IMG/VR virus record: IMGVR_UViG_3300043313_000634
Coordinates: 1-25,355 of that record
Reading direction: 5' to 3' (one strand)
From: a virus
DNA: 25,355 nucleotides
Under the pieces are notes generated by a model that did no database searches, was not told the DNA's origin, and worked only from the letters and a program-made list of their open reading frames with translations. Below are positions 1 through 7,113 of the stretch, one piece after another. Positions within the stretch are counted from its first letter, which is position 1. Each line of letters starts with the position of its first letter. The position numbers were made by a program, and so were the translations under genes.

Positions 1-20
1 TACCATTAAGCTACAGGCCC
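1..20 (-). tRNA. 5' end of a tRNA, truncated by the window edge
   Basis: Read on the minus strand, the first 20 bases give a 7-nt acceptor strand (GGGCCTG), the invariant TA at positions 8-9, and the D-arm start GCTTAATGGTA, the usual opening of a bacterial or phage elongator tRNA. The anticodon and 3' half lie outside the window, so the amino acid cannot be named. A GC-rich hairpin lies 3 nt upstream of the first G. The alternative is a chance match, but the combination of TA, GCTT and AATGGTA is specific. Confidence 0.65.
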
Positions 21-23
21 ACG

Positions 24-40
24 GTGGGATACGCTCCCAC
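24..40 (-). terminator. Short hairpin between a CDS and a tRNA
   Basis: GTGGGA and TCCCAC form a 6-bp stem around a 5-nt loop, directly after the stop codon of the upstream minus-strand gene and 3 nt before the tRNA. There is no T-tract. It may be a weak terminator or a processing element. Its sequence closely resembles the core of the much longer hairpin at 563-603, including the loop end ACGC. Confidence 0.4.
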
Positions 41-48
41 AGGGTGTC

Positions 49-306
49 TTATCGTTCCAAGATCTCAATGGCATCTTCCGTCTTGTCTGGTGACTCCCAG
101 TCGTTGAGATCAATCTTTTCCTGGTGACACAGCTTCGGCACACCCTTCGTGAACGCCTTATTCTCGGCAAGATCACGAATCATCTCCGCGTCGAGCTCCT
201 CGATCGTCACACCGTATTCAGCAGCGATGTCCTCAAGTTCATCATCTGTCAACTCAACGCTCGCGGCGTAGTGCGCGTAGGTTCGCATGTAGACGTTGAC
301 CTTCAC
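49..306 (-). CDS. Small acidic hypothetical protein (85 aa)
   Basis: This is an 85-residue acidic protein that I do not recognise. The N-terminus (KVNVYMRTYAHYAASVEL) looks like a beta strand and is followed by an acidic helix-turn-helix-like pair of helices (TDDELEDIAAEYG, TIEELDAEMIRDLAE). The start is taken as GTG at 306 because GGAGG lies 5 nt upstream; the ATGs at 318-321 would place that ribosome site inside the gene. It has its own candidate promoter (388-417) and is followed by a hairpin and a tRNA, so it is probably transcribed alone or together with the tRNAs. No function is assigned. Confidence 0.7.
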   Translation of the reverse strand: MKVNVYMRTYAHYAASVELTDDELEDIAAEYGVTIEELDAEMIRDLAENKAFTKGVPKLCHQEKIDLNDWESPDKTEDAIEILER

Positions 307-387
307 TTCATCCTCCATCATTTGACTTTGGTCGACAAGGTAGGATATCCAGTTGCCCCGGAACCTCGCTACCTTGCTGATGAGATA

Positions 388-417
388 ACTATAACAGGAT
401 CGATGACACTGTGTAAA
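388..417 (-). promoter_or_regulatory. Candidate sigma70-type promoter for the 85-aa gene
   Basis: On the minus strand TTTACA (412-417) and TATAGT (388-393) are separated by 18 nt. This predicts transcription from about 381 with a leader of roughly 75 nt before the gene that starts at 306. The rest of the gap 307-638 holds the hairpin at 563-603 and an A/T-richer stretch (421-562) in which I see no gene. Confidence 0.45.
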
Positions 418-562
418 TAGACATCATAAGATCTTTTCTCAGCGTGTTGATGTCGAAAAACATCCGTTTTCGTCCGTTAGTCGACTATCAGGCCGCTCCG
501 GTACGTGTCTCCAGGGAGGTCTCAGAACCTCATATTTTGACGGTTTTTGTCGTTTTTTGACA

Positions 563-603
563 CGACATTGCCCAGTGGGTCACGCTCCCACTGGGCAATG
601 TCG
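563..603 (-). terminator. Strong 17-bp hairpin after the lysis cassette
   Basis: The arms 563-579 and 587-603 are perfect 17-bp complements around a 7-nt loop (TCACGCT). It lies 35 bases beyond the holin stop, so it most likely ends the lysis transcript. The minus-strand flank is A-rich rather than T-rich, so it is not a classical intrinsic terminator. The stem is built from two oppositely oriented copies of the dispersed CCCA(C/G)TGGG motif. Confidence 0.6.
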
Positions 604-638
604 ATCGGAGCAGCGACGTTACTCGCGCATCACGATGG

Positions 639-986
639 TTAGGGTGCCTCCTCTGGTGGCACACTTGCCACAACCTGGGGACGCACGCCGAGGAGAGCTG
701 CCGCCGTTGCGACGAGAGTTAGGAAGAGACCCTGCTGCTCGGGTGTCCAGTGTAGACCGAATGATACAGCGACGGCGATGAGTGCCTTCGCCAGCCCAAC
801 GATGGCCGGGACAAACTTCTCCCTGGCGACCAGCGCTGCGGTGATGAAGCCGAAGATGGCAGCGACTGCGGCGTTGAGCACGCCCTGCTGCACATCACTC
901 AGGGGGAAGATGAACGCACTGAGCACAGCGATCGCTGATGTTAGAAACGCCATGATGAGTGCTGGTTCACGTCCAAAAATTCTCAC
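639..986 (-). CDS. Putative holin (3-4 membrane segments)
   Basis: This is a 115-residue, strongly hydrophobic protein with likely membrane segments near residues 11-27, 36-54, 62-78 and 86-100, and a short proline/glutamate-rich tail. Size, topology and its place as last gene of a cassette that begins with a lysin fit an actinophage holin, which permeabilises the cytoplasmic membrane at lysis. The GTG start overlaps the upstream stop by 4 nt (GTGA), and AGGAGAG precedes it, so translation is probably coupled. The assignment rests on context and hydropathy, not on a specific motif. Confidence 0.7.
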   Translation of the reverse strand: MRIFGREPALIMAFLTSAIAVLSAFIFPLSDVQQGVLNAAVAAIFGFITAALVAREKFVPAIVGLAKALIAVAVSFGLHWTPEQQGLFLTLVATAAALLGVRPQVVASVPPEEAP

Positions 987-1348
987 TGCTCTCTCCTAAT
1001 GGGTGGTGGTTCTTCCGGTATGTTCCATACCGAACGATGCGCACGCCGCGTGAGAACCTGTACACGTGCGATAATCAGAAGCCACCTCAACATCACCGTT
1101 CCGATGATCGCGCAAATGACTGCACGCGGTGGCATTGTTGACGAGTACTCATGAAGAGGACGAATGAAGGTGATTGAGACAAACCAGTAGTCGATAATGA
1201 TTGCGAGACACGCCTTCGTTACCATGAACTGACGCCCAACCTGTGTTTTTTCCCACTGGGTGAACGCATACGTCGCAACGAGTGCCGTTGTGACGAGTGC
1301 TGCGTATGCGAGCGAGACATAACTCGCAATGAACCAGAACTTGTTCAT
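983..1348 (-). CDS. Lysis-cassette membrane protein (121 aa)
   Basis: The protein has three probable membrane helices (about residues 5-29, 46-62 and 76-96) and a basic, proline-rich C-terminus (RRAHRSVWNIPEEPPPIRREQ region). The ATG follows the preceding stop directly (TAGATG), and the gene's own stop overlaps the holin start. Many actinophage lysis cassettes carry a second or third small membrane protein next to the holin, and this probably plays that role as a second holin or holin modulator. I do not recognise a named family with certainty. Confidence 0.65.
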   Translation of the reverse strand: MNKFWFIASYVSLAYAALVTTALVATYAFTQWEKTQVGRQFMVTKACLAIIIDYWFVSITFIRPLHEYSSTMPPRAVICAIIGTVMLRWLLIIARVQVLTRRAHRSVWNIPEEPPPIRREQ

Positions 1349-1537
1349 CTAACGTGTGCTCCGCAGTATCTGCTCGATGAGCGGTGCGAGATGATTAGGT
1401 CGACGAACACTATCACGCAGTGATGTCGCAACTTTCTCAACTTCTTCTCGCTGTGCGACGATGTTGTCGCGTACGTTTCGTGCCTCTTGTAGCTTCTCTG
1501 ATGGTCCCCGCTTAAGCAACTTAGTAAGCCAGCTCAT
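1349..1537 (-). CDS. Small helical lysis-cassette protein (62 aa)
   Basis: This 62-residue protein has an amphipathic, basic N-terminus (MSWLTKLLKRG) followed by a long heptad-like charged helix, consistent with a coiled coil. It ends in a segment resembling the small partner proteins that sit beside the one-helix membrane protein in actinophage lysis cassettes. The ATG overlaps the upstream stop by 4 nt (ATGA), which indicates translational coupling. It may bind the membrane or the neighbouring coiled-coil protein. The function is inferred from position only. Confidence 0.6.
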   Translation of the reverse strand: MSWLTKLLKRGPSEKLQEARNVRDNIVAQREEVEKVATSLRDSVRRPNHLAPLIEQILRSTR

Positions 1538-1794
1538 GAGATCTCAGTCTCTTTTGTAGCGACATCCTTGAGTGCCTTGAATGTGGCATCCGCGACGTGC
1601 GCCGATTCGAGGAGCTTACTATTCTGTCGCAGAAGTTCGTTGGCACTCTGCATCCACGTATCTCGCTGCTGCTTCATCTCGCGGTAGAACCTAACCGGTA
1701 CGAGAAGACCTGTGAGAATTGAGATGATGCAGAGTGACAACAACCCAGTGGGGCCCCACTCACGAAGAAAGATCTCGAGCGAAAGGCCATTCAC
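1534..1794 (-). CDS. Membrane-anchored coiled-coil protein of lysis cassette (86 aa)
   Basis: One membrane helix near residues 14-33 (PTGLLSLCIISILTGLLVPV) is followed by a charged helical stretch (residues 37-65) likely to form a coiled coil. This architecture is common immediately downstream of actinophage lysins and is sometimes compared with spanin-like or holin-like proteins. The start is GTG at 1794, just after the lysin stop, with a poor ribosome site, so translation may depend on ribosomes finishing the lysin. The coding sequence contains a perfect 14-bp palindrome at 1747-1760 that includes a copy of the dispersed repeat. Confidence 0.6.
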   Translation of the reverse strand: MNGLSLEIFLREWGPTGLLSLCIISILTGLLVPVRFYREMKQQRDTWMQSANELLRQNSKLLESAHVADATFKALKDVATKETEIS

Positions 1795-1798
1795 TTGA

Positions 1799-2734
1799 TT
1801 AGGAATCTTCAGCCTTGTTTACCGCGCCAACGAGCGCCGCTTGTCCAGCCGGTGACTCGAGTGCCGCAGTCACCGTTTCCGCGGACACCTCGACACTCAA
1901 ATGCTCGGCCAGCACCGCAGCGAGTGCGACTGCGTCGTATGTCGGCCGCGCCTGTAGTTCGTCGAGGTCGGCCTGTGTGACACCCTGCGCGTGAAGAACA
2001 GCGTCGAGCTTCGCGTTGATGGCCGCGGTCGCGTCGGATGCCTTGTTCGGCCACGGGATGGTCGCGGTCGGATTTGCGGCGACCGGAATGATCGGAACTG
2101 GACCCGCGTGAACGCCAACTAGCTGACGTAGCCACGCATCGATGTTGTATAGTAGGTTGTGTTCGTCAGGCGTCAGCATGTCGTCTCCCAGTGGTGTGTT
2201 TGTGATGGCTGCGGCGATGATCTGCTCGACGCGTGTGAGTGTCACCGTACGTGCCATCGTCCCGGCGGTGTTGCGCCAAAACTCTAGGTGCGTGTGAATC
2301 GTCACCGAGTCCGTTGACGAGATGATGCCTTGCTCTGGATGAAGTGTGTCATATCGACGTTGTGATACTCCATCAGGCGAGAAGTTTACCGCTCGCAGGG
2401 TAGACAGTGCTGGGTCACCACTGCGTAGTTGCGCGACGAGGAGGTTGTTGAATCGCAGCCACGCGGCTCGACCGCCGCGTGGCCAGTCATCACCGATGTC
2501 TTCCGCACTGGCTACGTTCCCACCGACGCGATCACGAGGCTGACGTGTGGAGTAGTCGCCGTCCGGATACGTGCCAAGGTCACGAATGTCTTGGACACCG
2601 CAGTGATAGCCGCCACCACTCTTGTGAGATTGATCGGGCTTGATACCAAGCGCCCCACTGGTGATCGTTAGCCCGGTTAGCACAGCGACACGCTCACGAT
2701 GTGCAACGATGTCACCCGGTGCGATTGTTTCCAT
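1799..2734 (-). CDS. Putative lysin with M15-like zinc peptidase domain
   Basis: This is a 311-residue protein. Residues about 20-155 show the pattern of an M15-type (D-Ala-D-Ala peptidase-like) fold: SHKSGGGYHCG near 36-46, SAEDIG at 76-81 and HTHLEFW at 147-153, giving His, Asp and His as probable zinc ligands. The C-terminal half (170-311) is alpha-helical and alanine-rich and may bind the wall or mediate assembly. As first gene of the lysis cassette it probably cleaves peptidoglycan stem peptides. It has its own extended -10 promoter (2764-2774) and a strong GGGGAGG site 6 nt before the ATG; that site overlaps a CCCACTGGG copy. A tail-associated hydrolase is the main alternative. Confidence 0.6.
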   Translation of the reverse strand: METIAPGDIVAHRERVAVLTGLTITSGALGIKPDQSHKSGGGYHCGVQDIRDLGTYPDGDYSTRQPRDRVGGNVASAEDIGDDWPRGGRAAWLRFNNLLVAQLRSGDPALSTLRAVNFSPDGVSQRRYDTLHPEQGIISSTDSVTIHTHLEFWRNTAGTMARTVTLTRVEQIIAAAITNTPLGDDMLTPDEHNLLYNIDAWLRQLVGVHAGPVPIIPVAANPTATIPWPNKASDATAAINAKLDAVLHAQGVTQADLDELQARPTYDAVALAAVLAEHLSVEVSAETVTAALESPAGQAALVGAVNKAEDS

Positions 2735-2763
2735 AACGTCCTCCCCACTGGGTGGTTCAACTG

Positions 2764-2774
2764 ATTATATCAAG
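2764..2774 (-). promoter_or_regulatory. Extended -10 promoter for the lysis cassette
   Basis: The minus strand reads TTGATATAATCAG, a TGN-extended consensus -10 with no recognisable -35. The expected start near 2757 gives a leader of about 23 nt before the lysin ATG. The same TGATA(T/C)AAT core recurs at 19596, 21086 and 25142. Confidence 0.6.
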
Positions 2775-2788
2775 TTCGCGCACATAGC

Positions 2789-2827
2789 ACACCGCCCCAC
2801 GCTAGGGGTTATGGCGTGGGGCGGTGT
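2789..2827 (-). terminator. 14-bp hairpin terminator after the methyltransferase
   Basis: The arms 2789-2802 and 2814-2827 pair perfectly around an 11-nt loop, 30 nt beyond the stop of the methyltransferase/winged-helix gene. It has no T-tract, as is common in high-GC phages. The lysis promoter lies immediately downstream, so this site separates the DNA-modification operon from the lysis operon. Confidence 0.65.
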
Positions 2828-2856
2828 TGGAAGAGTGTCGTTCGCTGTCGTGGGGA

Positions 2857-3243
2857 TCAGATAGCGACTGACTCTTCCACGGGTGCGGCCGCCGACTCAT
2901 CCGAGGTCACGGCAGGAGCCTCGTTCGCAGGAGCCTCGCCAGCCACCCATCGAACGGCGCCACCACTGGACGTCTTGTGGATCTCGCCGTCACGCTTCAG
3001 TCGCCAGAGCGACAGGTAGACCTCGTTCGCGGGGAGCTCAGTGCCCTTCGCGATGTCGTCCTTGGACTGGCCCTCGGTCTGCTGCGCGAGGTACTCGAGG
3101 ACCTTGGCGTCGCGCTCGAGCGTCGCCTGCGGACGCGGACGGCCTCCACCACTCGCATTGGCGACGGGCGCCTCGGTGGCACCCTCGGTCGGCGTCTCAC
3201 CCTCGGTGACGGGAACGGCGGGCGCCTCAACAGGCTCGGTCAT
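2857..3243 (-). CDS. Winged-helix DNA-binding protein, internal in-frame start
   Basis: Inside the methyltransferase frame, TTGGAGGAAACATC immediately precedes an ATG at 3243, an ideal ribosome site with 7-nt spacing. From there a 128-residue protein is encoded. It has a low-complexity P/A/E/T-rich N-terminus (1-35), a GGGRPRPQ basic hook, and a winged-helix core (LERDAKVLEYLAQQ, then SKDDIAKGTELPANEVYLSL, then LKRDGEIHK, then a wing GGAVRWV). It closes with a low-complexity acidic tail. I infer that this was, or still is, an independent gene whose upstream neighbour lost its stop codon. It probably binds DNA as a regulator. Confidence 0.55.
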   Translation of the reverse strand: MTEPVEAPAVPVTEGETPTEGATEAPVANASGGGRPRPQATLERDAKVLEYLAQQTEGQSKDDIAKGTELPANEVYLSLWRLKRDGEIHKTSSGGAVRWVAGEAPANEAPAVTSDESAAAPVEESVAI

Positions 3244-4497
3244 GATGTTTCCTCCAAGTAGCTTCTTGAACTTTTTGAGTGTCGAGTCCAACTGTACCAG
3301 GTTCTGGGACCAGGCGTTGGTGACATCGATCAGAAACTCTCGCGTTCCGATCTCTGCGCCGCGATGGGTTCCCGGCTGACCGTCTAGTGCGGAGTGAATC
3401 CACTCACCGATCCAGCGACCACAGTCGACCGTGATGCCCTTTCCCCACGTAGCGACGAGTCCCGGTGTGTTCTTGAGCGGCTCGATCAGCCACGTGTCCG
3501 GGAACCCCATCACACGTGCTACCTCACGGTGTGTTAGCGGTCGATGAAGCCGTGGATGGAACGCAACGATTGGTCCAGCACCCGTGATAACTCGGGCAGG
3601 TGCGTCACCGATCCACCTGACGGGTGTGTTGTACCCGAGGTTGAAGTCAGATGCGACGACCTTTGCCTCGGTGTGCTTCCATGAATCGGGCAGTCGTCCG
3701 TGTGTTTGATGGTAACGTCTCGCAAGCTTAGCGAGGTGTTCACCGCCGTTCCACTGAGCTCCCTGCATGAGATCAACCACTCGCTGAACGATAGGAGCAC
3801 GAACCGACATGTGCCCATCCACGAGCCCGTCGTCACGTGTTCTCGATGTAGCCCACCAAGAAGGAGTGCTCCGACGCTCGGTAGCCGCCCACGCTTGCGG
3901 CTGGTGCTCCAGGTCGCCAATAGCGTCGTCCAGCACCGGCAGTCGGTCTCGATGAGGCCACTCGATGCCGAAGGGGACGCGAGCTGCGACCCAAAAATAG
4001 CGTCGGCGATGCGCGACTCCGCCGATGCTGTACGCGTTGTGAAGAACGTGGTAGAGCGTCCATTGATCACCTGTCTTCGCCTCCAGGTTCTCTCGGAGTG
4101 CGCGCATCAGGGCGAGGCCGTCCGGACGCGTGAAGGCTAACTGCACAGACTCGAATACCGCAACCTGGGGTCGGACTCGAGCAGCGAAATCCACAAAACT
4201 CCACATGCAATGATTAATGGGACTATTAGCCCCACGAAAATGCTTGGCAGACATCCCAGAGAAGCCACTGCAAGGCGGGTTGCCGGTAACAACATTAGCG
4301 GAAGGAACACTCCACTGGGCAGGATCACCGGCCTCGCTCTTCCAGTTTTGTCCCAGGAGATGCCGATTAACCTCGCAGTTGGGTACACCGAAACCTCCCT
4401 TCATCTCACGCTTGCCGACGAGCTCGAAACCCGCTTGGACCATACCTAGGGTGAATCCGCCCGCGAATCCGAGCGCGTCGACAAACGTGTGTGCCAT
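2857..4497 (-). CDS. C5-cytosine DNA methyltransferase fused to a winged-helix domain
   Basis: The 546-residue product begins with an AdoMet-binding motif I (FVDALGFAGGFTLG, 5-18). It continues with the catalytic motif IV Pro-Cys (GNPPCSGFS, Cys76), motif VI (FESV, Glu116), motif VIII (HRRRY, 163-167), and a late motif IX/X region (MGFPDTW and GKGITVDCGRW). The catalytic residues are intact, so it should transfer a methyl (or related) group to C5 of cytosine in DNA. After about residue 400 comes a proline/alanine-rich linker and a winged-helix domain (about 455-515). An internal GGAGG-ATG at residue 419 suggests that the tail is also made separately. The start at 4497 is chosen because motif I follows at once, although its ribosome site is weak. 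Confidence 0.8.
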   Translation of the reverse strand: MAHTFVDALGFAGGFTLGMVQAGFELVGKREMKGGFGVPNCEVNRHLLGQNWKSEAGDPAQWSVPSANVVTGNPPCSGFSGMSAKHFRGANSPINHCMWSFVDFAARVRPQVAVFESVQLAFTRPDGLALMRALRENLEAKTGDQWTLYHVLHNAYSIGGVAHRRRYFWVAARVPFGIEWPHRDRLPVLDDAIGDLEHQPQAWAATERRSTPSWWATSRTRDDGLVDGHMSVRAPIVQRVVDLMQGAQWNGGEHLAKLARRYHQTHGRLPDSWKHTEAKVVASDFNLGYNTPVRWIGDAPARVITGAGPIVAFHPRLHRPLTHREVARVMGFPDTWLIEPLKNTPGLVATWGKGITVDCGRWIGEWIHSALDGQPGTHRGAEIGTREFLIDVTNAWSQNLVQLDSTLKKFKKLLGGNIMTEPVEAPAVPVTEGETPTEGATEAPVANASGGGRPRPQATLERDAKVLEYLAQQTEGQSKDDIAKGTELPANEVYLSLWRLKRDGEIHKTSSGGAVRWVAGEAPANEAPAVTSDESAAAPVEESVAI

Positions 4498-4518
4498 GGT
4501 GTCTACCGTATCGGGCGG

Positions 4519-4908
4519 TCACCCAGTGGGGCTGGTGTAGCCCTCATCGATGCGTTCGTGGTTGATACCGTTCTTGCGGAGATATCGTCTGAAGAACTCT
4601 TTCGCGTCACAGTTCGCGACGATCAGGAGATTCATGAAGAAGTGAAACGCGTCAACGAGTTCGTCGACGAACGCGTCACGATTCATGCCGTCGGCGTTGC
4701 TCCATGGTTTCCACGCCGTTTCACGCAGCGCCTCGTGGAGCTCGTCCGTGGTGGCGAGCACCATCGTGCGAATGTAGTCTTTCTGCTCGTCATGCTGCAG
4801 CTCCCAAGGTAAACGTCCCTTGAGGTAGCGCTGCTGTAGCTTCACCTGAAGATAAAGCATCTCTTTGAGGCAGTCTTCATGCACCGCGTCATCCCATTCG
4901 TTCATCAT
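4519..4908 (-). CDS. All-alpha dUTPase/dCTPase (dUTPase_2 / MazG-like)
   Basis: This is a 129-residue all-helical protein with the two acidic metal-binding motifs of the all-alpha NTP pyrophosphatase superfamily: ELHE at 56-59 and DELVD at 82-86. It also has the dimeric dUTPase_2-like elements WKPW (66-69), HFFMNLL and a terminal KN-x-N-x-R-x-x-x-GY stretch. It hydrolyses a dNTP, probably dUTP and/or dCTP, to the monophosphate plus pyrophosphate; T4 gp56 (dCTPase/dUTPase) belongs to this superfamily. Such an enzyme would supply dCMP/dUMP to the thymidylate-synthase-like enzyme and remove normal dCTP. The ATG overlaps the epimerase stop by 4 nt. Confidence 0.75.
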   Translation of the reverse strand: MMNEWDDAVHEDCLKEMLYLQVKLQQRYLKGRLPWELQHDEQKDYIRTMVLATTDELHEALRETAWKPWSNADGMNRDAFVDELVDAFHFFMNLLIVANCDAKEFFRRYLRKNGINHERIDEGYTSPTG

Positions 4909-5807
4909 CCATCCTTCATCTGCTTGATGGCTCGGTGAACACCCTCCTCGAGCGTTACCTTCGGTTGATAGTACTCGAAGAACCGAGTGGGATCACCCAC
5001 ACGGTTCATCACACCCAGTGGCTTCGTCTCATCGACTTGGATGCTCCACGCGTCACGCCCGATGACGTTCATCATGAGATGGACAAGGTCACTCATCGCC
5101 GTTCCCTGACCCGTGCAGAGGTTAACGGGATCCTCCGTACCGGACTCCGCGACGGCGAGCATGCCGTTCACAACATCATCGATGTGGATCCAGTCGCGTC
5201 GTTGCTTGGCGCTACCCCAGATTGTGAACGGGTTCTCACTGTCGCGGATCCGCTGGACGAACGCTCCGAATGGCCACTCGGTGCCCTGATCCTCACCGTA
5301 GCCACTGAACGGTCGAACAACGGTAACTGGTACACCAGCGGCTCGCGCGGCCACTGAGAGATGCTCTCCGGTCAGCTTCGTGATGCCGTACGTACCATCG
5401 GCCAGCATCGGCCGCCAGAGCTCGATGTCGTCTTCCTGCAGACGATAGTCCGTGATCGTGTCCTGTAGCTCGTACGGGTATGCCGCACTTGATGAGATGT
5501 AGAGCACGTGCCTCTGCTTGGTTCGCATTGCCCAGTGGAAGAGTGTCGCGTCCAACTGCATGTTCTGCGCGAATGTCATCGGCTGACCGTCGATGGCCGC
5601 CCGGTGTGCACCCATGGCCGCGCAGTGAACGACGAGGTCATACACATTTGTGTTCCAGCGAACGACATCGTTGAAGTCCTTCATCGTCTGGATCATTGGC
5701 GCGTTGACGTCACACAGGTGAACGTCGAAGTCACGAGCGCGTAACTCACGTGTCATGTGACGTCCAACGAATCCGGATGAACCCGTGACGAGTGCTCGCT
5801 TAGTCAT
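4905..5807 (-). CDS. NAD-dependent nucleotide-sugar epimerase/dehydratase
   Basis: This is a 300-residue extended short-chain dehydrogenase. It has the NAD(P)-binding TGSSGFVG at 8-15, the catalytic serine region SSSAAYP (106-111, Ser107), and Tyr140-x-x-x-Lys144 (YGITK). Further family features are VRPFSGYG (166-173 region) and RRDWIHIDDV (about 204-213). Enzymes of this group act on UDP-, GDP- or dTDP-sugars in the cytoplasm, as 4-epimerases, dehydratases or reductases; substrate and reaction cannot be read from the sequence. It sits between two glycosyltransferase-like genes and the dUTPase, overlapping both neighbours (8 and 4 nt), so it most likely supplies the activated sugar used by those transferases. 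Confidence 0.8.
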   Translation of the reverse strand: MTKRALVTGSSGFVGRHMTRELRARDFDVHLCDVNAPMIQTMKDFNDVVRWNTNVYDLVVHCAAMGAHRAAIDGQPMTFAQNMQLDATLFHWAMRTKQRHVLYISSSAAYPYELQDTITDYRLQEDDIELWRPMLADGTYGITKLTGEHLSVAARAAGVPVTVVRPFSGYGEDQGTEWPFGAFVQRIRDSENPFTIWGSAKQRRDWIHIDDVVNGMLAVAESGTEDPVNLCTGQGTAMSDLVHLMMNVIGRDAWSIQVDETKPLGVMNRVGDPTRFFEYYQPKVTLEEGVHRAIKQMKDG

Positions 5808-7113
5808 TCCAGATCATCTCCTCGATGAGCTTGAGGTATCGCTTCTCGGTCATTGCCTTGTCGAAGTGCTCACGCTGCTTTGTAATCAGCCACTTGGCGG
5901 TGTTGCGATTTTCAACGACCGCGGTCACTCGAGTCTTGAGATCACGCGGTGTCTTACAGCGAAGCCAGTCGCGAAGTCCTGGGTGAGCGTCCTTGAGGAT
6001 GTTGTCCTGGTCGTCGTAGTCTGGGTGGAAGAAGCAAATCGTTCCGCCTGCGAATGCCTCCCACGGCTTCGCCGTCGCCCAGCCGCTTCCTGATGACGGT
6101 GTGGTGAACGTGCATAGTGTGTCATTGAGTGTCGGGTAGTACTGATCCCACGGTGCGGGAGAAATGCTAAGTCGCATCTCATCCTGTGACTTCTGTGACC
6201 ATGTGCCGTGAAACCATGACCGGTTTGCGTGGTCCTCGATGAGCGGTAGAACCCATTCACTCATTGCTGAGAGACGATCCATTCCGGTCTTCACGCCGAT
6301 GGCACGTGCCTCGTTGATGAACATACCGAAGTTGTACGCACGCCCAACTGGGTTTGGGTTGTACGTGATGAGGTCGCCGAACGGAGTGCCGGGAGCGAGA
6401 CCGTTCACCTCTAGCCGTGAGTAGATGTTGCGTACGACGCCGGTCTCTGGTGGTGAACCGTCGTACTGCTCGTGCTTGATGTTGTTCTTAAACGTGTACT
6501 GGGTGAGGATCGGATTCTTGAGTGGATGCTTCAGATCCCGCATCTTGTGCGTGTTCCGGGCATCAGCATTGAGCCAGATGACGTCACGGTTAAGATGGAC
6601 GTCACGCCAGGCATTCACACCCTGCAGGATGTGTGACGCGTAGTACGCGCACCAGTCGTGTGGTTTTGTGACGATGGATGGATCACTGATCTTAGGTACG
6701 GGTGTGTTCGTCGAGCCGTGTTGACCGACCCAGAAGACGTGGCCATCACACTTGACGAACGTCTCTTCGGTGATGTCACGAAACAGATCACGCATCTCAA
6801 TGTGACCCTGGATCGCCAGATTTGAGCCGTTCGGATTGATCGCGTACTTCTTGCGAATGGGTGTACCTTCTCGCAAGAGGCGCTCTGACCAACCCCACTC
6901 CGCCCAGGGGTTGATGATGTTTGACGGCATGTCGACCTGTGTGGGGATCTCACCCGTGTTGCGACCAAGTAGAATGAATGTGTCGTCAGGATGACGAAGT
7001 GCCATCTCCTTGACGACGGCGACCATCTCCACGTCACCGCCGAGGTTGGCGCACTTCTCCAGTGTGAGTGGCATGCTCCGTCCGAGCTTACCGTAGCCGA
7101 TCAGCTTCCCCAT
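5800..7113 (-). CDS. Putative glycosyltransferase (GT-B-like, 437 aa)
   Basis: The N-terminus has a glycine-rich Rossmann-like opening (GYGKLGRSMPL) followed by GGDVEMVAVVKEMALRH and FILLGRN, typical of the acceptor-binding half of GT-B enzymes. The C-terminal part (FTTPSSGSGWATAKPWEAFAGG, then CFFHPDYDDQ) resembles the donor-binding half, where a conserved Glu and Gly contact the nucleotide sugar. Related large proteins occur in phages with sugar-decorated components. The likely acceptor is modified phage DNA or a virion protein; I favour DNA because of the neighbouring epimerase and the dCMP-modifying enzyme. The ATG at 7113 (stop/start overlap TGATG) is preferred over GTG 7116 or TTG 7119. 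The family call is moderate. Confidence 0.55.
   Translation of the reverse strand: MGKLIGYGKLGRSMPLTLEKCANLGGDVEMVAVVKEMALRHPDDTFILLGRNTGEIPTQVDMPSNIINPWAEWGWSERLLREGTPIRKKYAINPNGSNLAIQGHIEMRDLFRDITEETFVKCDGHVFWVGQHGSTNTPVPKISDPSIVTKPHDWCAYYASHILQGVNAWRDVHLNRDVIWLNADARNTHKMRDLKHPLKNPILTQYTFKNNIKHEQYDGSPPETGVVRNIYSRLEVNGLAPGTPFGDLITYNPNPVGRAYNFGMFINEARAIGVKTGMDRLSAMSEWVLPLIEDHANRSWFHGTWSQKSQDEMRLSISPAPWDQYYPTLNDTLCTFTTPSSGSGWATAKPWEAFAGGTICFFHPDYDDQDNILKDAHPGLRDWLRCKTPRDLKTRVTAVVENRNTAKWLITKQREHFDKAMTEKRYLKLIEEMIWND

Noticed and set aside
1747-1760. The 14-bp palindrome AGTGGGGCCCCACT as an independent operator
   Set aside because: It lies within a coding region and is explained in part by a copy of the dispersed motif; no other support.
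2816-4540. Several plus-strand open frames opposite the methyltransferase
   Set aside because: They are antisense to a gene with intact catalytic motifs, have no ribosome sites and overlap one another.
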